In this document: positions 17,849-24,612 of the stretch, piece by piece
Layout of the letters: every line of letters begins with the position of its first letter
Position numbering within the stretch: the stretch's first letter is position 1
Assembly (NCBI RefSeq): GCF_011682055.1
Contig: NZ_JAAQOM010000001.1
Location: 124,001-188,000, forward strand
DNA: 64,000 nt
Origin: Telluria antibiotica
GTDB lineage: Bacteria; Pseudomonadota; Gammaproteobacteria; Burkholderiales; Burkholderiaceae_D
Direction: 5' to 3'
Translations under genes and position numbers: made by a program
Notes under the pieces: model-generated
What the model saw: only the letters and a program-made list of their open reading frames with translations
Databases searched by the model: none
What the model was told of the DNA's origin: nothing

Positions 17849-18098
17849 CACGACCTGCCGCGTGACCATCGATGGCACCGCGGTCGACGTGCCATCCGGT
17901 GCCAGCGTCGTCGCGGCGCTCGTCAGCGCCGGCTCGATGTGCACGCGCCGCGCCGTGACGGGCAAGCCGCGCTTCGCGTTCTGCGGCATCGGACAGTGCC
18001 AGGAATGCCGCGTGACGATCGACGGCCGCGCCCATCGACTCGCCTGCCGCACCGTGTGCGCGCCGGGCATGAACATCGAGACGGGAGGCGACTGGTGA
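17835..18098 (+). CDS. Small (2Fe-2S) subunit of the D-hydroxyproline dehydrogenase
   Basis: 87 residues, overlapping the preceding gene by 14 bases. It is a ferredoxin-like 2Fe-2S domain with cysteines C50, C55, C58 and C71 (FAFCGIGQCQECRV ... HRLAC), the pattern of the small subunit of sarcosine-oxidase-like and hydroxyproline dehydrogenase complexes. It probably passes electrons from the FAD subunit to the larger partner. The next gene starts by GTG within its stop codon (GTGA), a sign of tight translational coupling of the three subunits. Confidence 0.88.
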   Translation: MNTRDTTCRVTIDGTAVDVPSGASVVAALVSAGSMCTRRAVTGKPRFAFCGIGQCQECRVTIDGRAHRLACRTVCAPGMNIETGGDW

Positions 18099-19348
18099 CA
18101 CGAGACGCTTTGCTGCACATCGTCGGCAGCGGCCCTGCGGGCCTGGCCGCCGCGCATGCCGCGCTGGACGCCGGCGCCGCCGTGTGCCTCATCGACGACA
18201 ACCACGCGCCCGGCGGCCAGATCTGGCGCGGCGGGCCTGGTCGATGGACCGATGCCCGCGCGACGCGCATGTGGACCGCGCTGCACGATCATCCGCGCTT
18301 CACGCACCTGGCGGGCACCCAGGTCATCGGCTGCGCCGACGCGAACACCTTGCTGGTGGAAGCGGCGGACGGCGGCGCGACCATCCCCTTCCAACGCCTG
18401 CTGCTCTGTACCGGCGCGCGCGAACTGAGCCTGCCATTCCCCGGCTGGACGCTGCCCGGTGTTACGGGGGCAGGCGGTCTGCAGGCGCTGATCAAGGGCG
18501 GCATGCCCGTGCGTGATCGCACAGTCGTCGTCGCCGGCACGGGCCCGCTGCTGCTGGCCACGGCGGCGACCGCGCTGCAGGCCGGTGCGCGCGTGGCGGC
18601 CATCGTCGAGCACCAGCCCTGGTCGCGACTCGGCGGCTTCGGGCTCGCGCTGCTGGCCCGGCACAAAGCCAAGTTCGCGCAGGCCGTCTCGCTGTTCGCG
18701 GCATTGCGCACCGTGCCATACGTAACGGGCGCGCGCATCGTCGCGGCGGCCGGTGACGATATACTGCGCGGCGTGACCGTCACAGTACAAGGCAGAGAAA
18801 CGCACTATGCCTGCGACTTCCTGGGCGCAGGCTTCGGCCTCGTGCCCAACACGGACCTCGGGCGCGCACTCGGATGCGCGACGGCAGACGGCGCCATCCT
18901 CGTCGACGCGATGCAAAAGACGAGCCGCGCAAACGTGTGGGCCGCCGGCGAATGCACGGGCATCGGCGGCGTGGACAAGGCTGTCGCGGAAGGCCGGCGC
19001 GCGGCCCTCGCTGCGCTGGGCCTGCATCCGGCCGCGCGCGACGCACCGGCGCTGCGCGCGGCACACGCGTTCGCCGGACTGCTCGCGCGTACCTTTGCGC
19101 CGAACGACGCGCTGAAGACGATGTACCGGCCCGACACGATCGTGTGCCGCTGCGAGGACGTCACGGCAGCGCAGCTGCTGCCCCATCGCGACTGGCGCGA
19201 AGCGAAGCTCGCGACGCGCGTCGGCATGGGCCCGTGCCAGGGCAAGACGTGCGGCCCGGCGTGCGCCTTCCTGTTCGGATGGACGCCGCCCGACAGCCGC
19301 ATACCCATCCTGCCCGCCAGCGCGCGGGCGCTATCGAGTATCGAATGA
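18095..19348 (+). CDS. NAD(P)/FAD oxidoreductase subunit of the D-hydroxyproline dehydrogenase with BFD-like 2Fe-2S domain
   Basis: 417 residues from GTG 18095, with GGGAGG upstream. An N-terminal dinucleotide-binding motif (IVGSGPAGLAAAHAALDAG, residues 9-27) is followed by a second one (VVVAGTGPLLLATAATALQAG). The C-terminus carries CRCEDVTAAQLL (C351, C353) and GMGPCQGKTCG (C381, C386), the four Cys of a BFD-type 2Fe-2S site. This matches the alpha subunit of heterotrimeric hydroxyproline dehydrogenases and of related opine/octopine oxidases. The true electron acceptor, quinone or NAD(P), cannot be read from the sequence. Confidence 0.87.
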   Translation: MTRDALLHIVGSGPAGLAAAHAALDAGAAVCLIDDNHAPGGQIWRGGPGRWTDARATRMWTALHDHPRFTHLAGTQVIGCADANTLLVEAADGGATIPFQRLLLCTGARELSLPFPGWTLPGVTGAGGLQALIKGGMPVRDRTVVVAGTGPLLLATAATALQAGARVAAIVEHQPWSRLGGFGLALLARHKAKFAQAVSLFAALRTVPYVTGARIVAAAGDDILRGVTVTVQGRETHYACDFLGAGFGLVPNTDLGRALGCATADGAILVDAMQKTSRANVWAAGECTGIGGVDKAVAEGRRAALAALGLHPAARDAPALRAAHAFAGLLARTFAPNDALKTMYRPDTIVCRCEDVTAAQLLPHRDWREAKLATRVGMGPCQGKTCGPACAFLFGWTPPDSRIPILPASARALSSIE

Positions 19349-19361
19349 CACAAGGAGAACC

Positions 19362-20582
19362 ATGACCATCGGAGGAACGGACAAGCAGGCGGCCCTCGCC
19401 GCGCTGACGGACATGACGGCAGGCGCCGTCCCCATCGCACGGGCCGAATACCGGTCGCGCATCGCGCGCGCACAGGGCGCGATGGCGGCGACCGGCATCG
19501 CCGCGCTGTATCTGAACGCGGGCAGCAATCTCACCTACTTCACCGGCACCAGGTGGCATCCGAGCGAACGCATGGTCGGCGCCGTGCTGCCGGCGGCGGG
19601 CGACCTGGTGTACATCGCGCCCGCGTTCGAGGAAGCCACGATCCGCGGCTTCATGGGCGTGGAAGGCGACGTCGCGTGCTGGGACGAGCACGAGAACCCT
19701 GCGCTGCGGCTGCGCAACGTGCTCGAAGAGATGGGCATCGCCGCGAACGACGCGGCCACGCCCGTGCTCGCGATCGACGACAGCACGCCGCTGTTCCTGT
19801 TCGATGCCATCCGCGCCGCGACGGAAGGTTATGCGCTGCAGAACGCGCACGCCGTGACGTCGTTGTGCCGCAGCCGCAAGTCCGACGCGGAGATCGCCCT
19901 GATCCAGCGCGCCATGGACATGACCCTCGCCGTGCACAAGGCGGCGGCAGCCATCCTCCACGAAGGCATCACGACGACGGAGGTGCAGGAATTCATCCAC
20001 CTCGCGCACCGCCGGGTCGGGGCGAGCGGATCGTACTTCTGCATCGTGCTGTTCGGCGGGGCGACCGCGTATCCGCACGGCGTGAACTACGTGCAGACCT
20101 TGAAGCGCGGCGACATGGTGCTGATCGACACGGGCTGCAAGGTCCACGACTACATCTCCGACATCACCCGCACCTATGTGTTCGGCGAACCGACGGCACG
20201 CCAGCGCTTCGTGTGGAACGCGGAACAGGCGGCGCAGCGCGCTGCGTTCGATGCGGCCAAGGTCGGCGTGCCGTGCGAGGACGTGGACAAGGCCGCGCGC
20301 CGCTCGCTCGAGGCAAACGGCTTCGGGCCCGGCTACAAACTCCCTGGCCTGCCGCACCGGACGGGCCACGGCATCGGCCTCGACATCCATGAAGGCCCCT
20401 ACCTCGTCGGCGGCGAACGGCGCCCGCTCGAACCCGGCATGTGCTTCTCGAACGAGCCGATGATCTGCGTGCCGGGCGAATTCGGCGTCCGCCTGGAAGA
20501 CCATTTCTACATGACGGCGGCGGGACCGGCGTGGTTCACGCAGCCGGCGGCGAGCCTGGACGACCCGTTCGGGGCGGGATGA
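19362..20582 (+). CDS. M24 family Xaa-Pro dipeptidase (prolidase-like)
   Basis: 406 residues, with AAGGAGAACC before ATG 19362. An N-terminal creatinase-like domain (to about 165) precedes the pita-bread catalytic domain. All five metal ligands are present: D256 and D267 (IDTGCKVHDYISDITRT), H336 (TGHGIGLDIHEG), E365 (FSNEPMI) and E379 (RLEDHFY). It follows the hydroxyproline dehydrogenase genes by 13 bases, so it probably releases proline or hydroxyproline from peptides for the same pathway. Its last 47 bases overlap the 3' end of the convergent esterase gene. Confidence 0.88.
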   Translation: MTIGGTDKQAALAALTDMTAGAVPIARAEYRSRIARAQGAMAATGIAALYLNAGSNLTYFTGTRWHPSERMVGAVLPAAGDLVYIAPAFEEATIRGFMGVEGDVACWDEHENPALRLRNVLEEMGIAANDAATPVLAIDDSTPLFLFDAIRAATEGYALQNAHAVTSLCRSRKSDAEIALIQRAMDMTLAVHKAAAAILHEGITTTEVQEFIHLAHRRVGASGSYFCIVLFGGATAYPHGVNYVQTLKRGDMVLIDTGCKVHDYISDITRTYVFGEPTARQRFVWNAEQAAQRAAFDAAKVGVPCEDVDKAARRSLEANGFGPGYKLPGLPHRTGHGIGLDIHEGPYLVGGERRPLEPGMCFSNEPMICVPGEFGVRLEDHFYMTAAGPAWFTQPAASLDDPFGAG

Positions 20583-21564
20583 CTTCGCGCAGGAACGCGT
20601 CCGTCGCATCGACCGTAGGTGCCAGCCACGGGTCGAACAGCCAGAAACTGTGCGGCGTGTCCGGCACGAGCACCACGCGGTGCGGCACGCCCAGCGCCCG
20701 CAGGCGGTCGACCATCGCGTCGCGCCCCACGCTGAAGCGGCGCTGCGCGCTGCCGATGAACAGCACGGGCGGCGTGTCCGGGCCCACGTGGAACAGCGGC
20801 GACGCGTCGCGCCACAGCGCCGTCTCCTCCGCATAACGCCCGCCGAACCAGGCGCCAGCCGACGACGGCTGCTTCGCCGGATCGTCCTCGTATCTGCGCG
20901 CTTCTTCCGACGTGAAGTCCGACAGGCCGTCGATGTTGACGATCGCCTGCACGGCGCTGGACACGGCACCGGGCCCGCCATCCGGATCGAAGCGGCCTTC
21001 CCCGTTCGTGACGCCCGTGAGCGCGGCGATCTGCCCGCCGGCCGAGCCGCCCGCGATGACGATGCGGTCGCCGTCGATGCCGTACGCGCCCGCATGCGCG
21101 CGCACCCAGCGCACGGCCGCCTTGGCGTCGTGGATCGCCGCCGGATACGGTGCTTCTCCCGCCAGCCGATAGCTGATCGTGACGGCCGCGTAGCCCCGCT
21201 CCGCCATCCGGATCGCCATCGGCGCGAAATTCGCGCGCACGCCGGCGCGCCAGCCGCCGCCGTGCACGAACACGATGGCGGGCCGCGGCGCCGTGGCGGC
21301 GGCCGCGGGGAGGTACAGGTCCAATTGCAGGTCGTGGCCCGCGCGGCGCACATACGTGACGTTCGTGATCGCGCGCACGGTGGGCGGCACGGCGCGGCTC
21401 GCGATGCGGATGAACGGATACGCGGGCGCCAGCTTCGCGTAGGTCGTCTCCGCCGTATAGCTTTCCGGCGCGGGGGCCGGCGGTGCCGGCGACCGTGCGG
21501 CGCAGGCGGCCAGTGCCAGCGTTGCAGCCAGCGCGCACATCATTGCGCGTCCCGATCCGTCCAT
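20536..21564 (-). CDS. Lipoprotein alpha/beta-hydrolase, probable carbohydrate esterase
   Basis: 342 residues. The N-terminus (MMCALAATLALAACAARS) carries a lipobox LAAC, so the mature protein is probably a lipoprotein. Catalytic elements are FVHGGGW (oxyanion loop), IAGGSAGGQ (nucleophile Ser) and PDTPHSFW (His). This is the esterase/lipase fold shared by feruloyl and acetyl-xylan/pectin esterases. It is divergent from the GH88 operon and its 5' end faces the GntR-operator promoter region at 21.63-21.69 kb, which suggests co-regulation with pectin breakdown. The ester it removes (acetyl, methyl or feruloyl) is not determined. Confidence 0.83.
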   Translation of the reverse strand: MDGSGRAMMCALAATLALAACAARSPAPPAPAPESYTAETTYAKLAPAYPFIRIASRAVPPTVRAITNVTYVRRAGHDLQLDLYLPAAAATAPRPAIVFVHGGGWRAGVRANFAPMAIRMAERGYAAVTISYRLAGEAPYPAAIHDAKAAVRWVRAHAGAYGIDGDRIVIAGGSAGGQIAALTGVTNGEGRFDPDGGPGAVSSAVQAIVNIDGLSDFTSEEARRYEDDPAKQPSSAGAWFGGRYAEETALWRDASPLFHVGPDTPPVLFIGSAQRRFSVGRDAMVDRLRALGVPHRVVLVPDTPHSFWLFDPWLAPTVDATDAFLREVIPPRTGRPGSPPAA

Positions 21565-21634
21565 GCTGCGCCCTCCTGCGCGTCCATCGTCCGGGCGAGT
21601 ATGCCACGGAACAACATATCGCGGCTAGTCCGCC

Positions 21635-21693
21635 TTGCCAAAGTGGCCAGACCAACCTAGAATGGTCCGACCAGATATAGAACGGCCCGGCCA
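21635..21693 (+). promoter_or_regulatory. Promoter with GntR operators ahead of the GH88 operon
   Basis: A -35 TTGCCA (21635-21640) and a -10 TAGAAT (21658-21663) are 17 bases apart. Three palindrome-like sites sit about 19-20 bases apart, on one DNA face: TGGCCAGACCA (21644-21654, in the spacer), TGGTCCGACCA (21663-21673, overlapping the -10) and CGGCCCGGCCA (21683-21693). The central site is identical to the one upstream of the GntR gene at 6735. A repressor bound here would block RNA polymerase. Confidence 0.75.
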
Positions 21694-21736
21694 CAGGCAC
21701 GAGGACCGTCACTCCGAACAACGATTGGAGACTACG

Positions 21737-23143
21737 TTGCAACCGCCAACCAGACTGCTTGCCATGCTGGCCGCTCTCGCGTGCCTGGCCGTTCCCGCGC
21801 ACGCGGACGGCACCTATCGCAACCCCGACAACAAGAACGCGAACGACGCGGCCGAGGGCACGTATCCCGTCCCGTACAAGAAGCCCGTCGTGGCCGAGAT
21901 CGCGGCGGCGCTGCAGCGCATCCGCGGCTACGTCGACGTCCAGACCCCGACGCGCATCGTGCACAAGGCCAGCGGCGCGCCCGTCACGGATTTCCGCACG
22001 CCGGTCGCCGACGCCGTCGTCGAGGAAGGCGATGCCGGCTTCGGCCTGCAGGCGTACGAGATGGGCGTGGTGCACGCGGGCCTCATCAAGGCGGCCGCCG
22101 TCACGGGCGACAAGAGCTACACGGCGCTGACCGCGCGCCACCTGCAGTTCTTCGCCGACCGCCTGCCCTATTTCCGCGCGCAGGAACAGCGTTTCCGCCT
22201 CGAGCGCGCGAACAGTTTCGCCCACTTCCTCGACCCGCGCGCCCTCGACGACGCCGGTTCGATGTGCGCCGCGATGATGCGTGCGCGCAGCACGGGCATC
22301 GGCCCGGACCTCGCAAGCCAGATCCGCGTGTGCGGCGACTGGGTCGCGAAGCGCCAGTTCCGCCTGCCCGACGGCACGCTCGCGCGCCAGCGCCCGCAGG
22401 CGATGTCGCTGTGGGCGGACGATATGTACATGGGGATTCCCGCGCTGGCCGAACTGGGGCGCATGACGGGCGAGCGCGCGTACTTCGACGACGCCGTCAG
22501 GAACGTGCTGCAGATGACGGGCTACCTGTTCGATCCGCAGGCGAATCTGTACACGCACGGCTGGAACGCAAGCAATCCGGACGCGCCCCGCTTCTACTGG
22601 GGCCGCGCGAACGGCTGGGCCGTGCTCGCGATGTCCGACCTGCTCGACGTGCTGCCCAGGGACCATCCCGGCTATCCGCAAGTGCTGGCGCAGTTGAAGA
22701 AGACGCTGCGCGGTGTCGCCGAACGCCAGTCCGGCGCGGGGCTGTGGCACCAGATGGTCGACCGCGACGATTCCTACCTCGAGACGTCGGCCAGCGCCAT
22801 GTTCGTCTACGCGATCGCGCACGCCGTCAACGAGGGCTGGATCAGTCCGACGACGTACGGCTCGATCGCGCAGGCCGGGTGGAACGCGCTGTCCGCCCGC
22901 ATCGACGCGCAGGGCCGCGTGGAAGGCACGTGCGTGGGCACGACGTTCGCGAGCGACCAGGTCTATTACTACAACCGTCCCACCAGTACCACCGCAATGC
23001 ACGGCTATGGCCCGATGCTGCTGGCCGGCGCCGAGATGATCCGCCTGCTGAACAACCCGGCGATCGACATCCAGTACCGCGTCCGCACGTACCACTACGT
23101 GCCGAAGGACGGCGGGCAGACCAGCTACCGCGAACACCTCTGA
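21737..23143 (+). CDS. GH88/GH105 family unsaturated rhamnogalacturonyl/glucuronyl hydrolase
   Basis: 468 residues from TTG 21737, chosen because TTGGAG lies six bases upstream and the N-terminus (MQPPTRLLAMLAALACLAVPAHA) is then a proper signal peptide; ATG 21764 would lack the positive region. The (alpha/alpha)6 barrel family is indicated by SLWADDMYMGIPAL (226-230 holds the likely catalytic Asp) and FYWGRANGWAVLAMSDLL. Members remove the unsaturated uronic acid left by pectate or rhamnogalacturonan lyases. No lyase is present in the window. It is likely periplasmic and cotranscribed with the DUF4861 gene 10 bases downstream. Confidence 0.87.
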   Translation: MQPPTRLLAMLAALACLAVPAHADGTYRNPDNKNANDAAEGTYPVPYKKPVVAEIAAALQRIRGYVDVQTPTRIVHKASGAPVTDFRTPVADAVVEEGDAGFGLQAYEMGVVHAGLIKAAAVTGDKSYTALTARHLQFFADRLPYFRAQEQRFRLERANSFAHFLDPRALDDAGSMCAAMMRARSTGIGPDLASQIRVCGDWVAKRQFRLPDGTLARQRPQAMSLWADDMYMGIPALAELGRMTGERAYFDDAVRNVLQMTGYLFDPQANLYTHGWNASNPDAPRFYWGRANGWAVLAMSDLLDVLPRDHPGYPQVLAQLKKTLRGVAERQSGAGLWHQMVDRDDSYLETSASAMFVYAIAHAVNEGWISPTTYGSIAQAGWNALSARIDAQGRVEGTCVGTTFASDQVYYYNRPTSTTAMHGYGPMLLAGAEMIRLLNNPAIDIQYRVRTYHYVPKDGGQTSYREHL

Positions 23144-23153
23144 CCACGTCACG

Positions 23154-24386
23154 ATGAAAGCCCCGACCATGCAAGCGAACTTCCTGTTCTGCGCCGCAGG
23201 CGCCCTGCTGGCCGCGCACGCCGTTGCGGCCGACCGATTGACCGTCACGGCGAGCCACGACCTCGACGCGGCGCGCCCGTCCGAGACGATCGTGGTGCCG
23301 TGGCGGGACGTGAATGCCGCGCTGCCCGGCGCGCTGATCCAGCACCTCGTCGTGAAGGACGCCGCGGGCCACGTGCTCCCGTACCAGGTGACGAATGTCG
23401 CGCCGCTCGCGAAGGACCCGCAGGGCGTGGGCGCCGCGTACGGCGAACTCCTGTTCCAGCACGACTTCGCGCCGGGAGAACGGACGGCGACGTTCGTCGT
23501 CGAAAAAAGCGATGCGCTGACGCCGCCGTTCGCACCGAAGGCATTCGCGCGCTACGTGCCGGAACGCCTGGACGACTTCGCGTGGGAGAACGACGTCATC
23601 GGCCACCGCACGTACGGCCCCGCGCTCGCCGCGCCCGCGCCACCCGGCAGCGGCAAGGAAGTGCTGGAGACGAGCGGCCTCGATATCTGGTTCAAGCGCG
23701 TGGACTATCCCGTCGTCGACCGCTGGTACAACAAGGGCCACGACCACTACCACAAGGACGAAGGCGAAGGCATGGACATGTACAACGTCGGCCGCTCGCG
23801 CGGGGCCGGCGGCACGGGCGTATGGGACGGCGGGCACCTCGCCATCAGCGGCAACTACGCGACGTGGAAGGTGCTCGCGAACGGCCCCGTGCGCACCGTG
23901 TTCGAGCTCACGTACGACGCATGGGATGCGGCGGGGACGAAGGTCGAGGAAGTGAAGCGTTTCACCGTGGACGCGGGTCACCAGCTCGACCAGGTCGACA
24001 GCACGTTCACGTTCGCGGGGCCGGCGGCGCTCACGGTGGCCGTGGGCCTGAACAAGACGCCCGCGGACAAGAAGCAGGCGGCCCGTGTCGCGCTCGTGCG
24101 CGACGCGGTGAACCACGCGCTGCTGCAGTGGGTCGAGCAGGCGACGAACGGCGCGTTCGGCACGGCCATCGTGCTGCCGCCAGCGACGGGATATGCGGAC
24201 GATGCGCTGAACGACCTCGTGCTGGCCAGGGTCGAATCGGGCCGGCCGCTGCGCTATTGGGTGGGCGCCGCCTGGGATCGCGCCGGCCGCATCACGTCGA
24301 AGGCCGCGTGGCAGGCGTACGTGGCGGCGGAAGCGCGCCGCATCGCGCATCCCGTCCGGATCACGGTCATGCCGGCCCCGCACTGA
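23154..24386 (+). CDS. DUF4861 domain secreted protein of the pectin locus
   Basis: 410 residues; ATG 23154 (or 23169) gives a signal peptide ending near AVAA. The body matches DUF4861 proteins: ETIVVPWRDVNAALPG near the start, then HDHYHKDEGEGMDMYNVGRSRGAGG and VWDGGHLAISGNYATWKVLANGP. Those conserved His/Asp/Glu residues could form an active or metal site. The family is repeatedly found in pectin and alginate utilisation loci, but I know of no established activity. Its place directly after GH88 and before the TonB receptor suggests a role on unsaturated uronate oligosaccharides. Confidence 0.8.
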   Translation: MKAPTMQANFLFCAAGALLAAHAVAADRLTVTASHDLDAARPSETIVVPWRDVNAALPGALIQHLVVKDAAGHVLPYQVTNVAPLAKDPQGVGAAYGELLFQHDFAPGERTATFVVEKSDALTPPFAPKAFARYVPERLDDFAWENDVIGHRTYGPALAAPAPPGSGKEVLETSGLDIWFKRVDYPVVDRWYNKGHDHYHKDEGEGMDMYNVGRSRGAGGTGVWDGGHLAISGNYATWKVLANGPVRTVFELTYDAWDAAGTKVEEVKRFTVDAGHQLDQVDSTFTFAGPAALTVAVGLNKTPADKKQAARVALVRDAVNHALLQWVEQATNGAFGTAIVLPPATGYADDALNDLVLARVESGRPLRYWVGAAWDRAGRITSKAAWQAYVAAEARRIAHPVRITVMPAPH

Positions 24387-24437
24387 GCGTGCGCCCCTCG
24401 CGCCCTGTCGATTTCCCAACACATAATTCACTATAAC

Positions 24438-24489
24438 CGGCCCGACCACATTGATCTTGTGGTCAAACCAATTTAGAATGGTCCGACCA
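24438..24489 (+). promoter_or_regulatory. Promoter with GntR operators ahead of the pectin TonB receptor operon
   Basis: A -35 TTGATC (24451-24456) and a -10 TAGAAT (24474-24479) are 17 bases apart. Palindrome-like sites are CGGCCCGACCA (24438-24448), TGGTCAAACCA (24460-24470) and TGGTCCGACCA (24479-24489). The block CCAANNTAGAATGGTCCGACCAG is nearly identical to the one at 21.65 kb. A leader of about 120 bases separates it from the ATG at 24613. Confidence 0.77.
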
Positions 24490-24612
24490 GTCAGGATCCC
24501 GAGCGTCTGAAGAGGATCCCTACCTAGCCAGGCACCGTTTAGCAGGAAGCATCCATCGGCGCCGCCTCCCCGGGGCGCCGACACGTCATCGAAAACAACA
24601 GGAGACAGCTTC

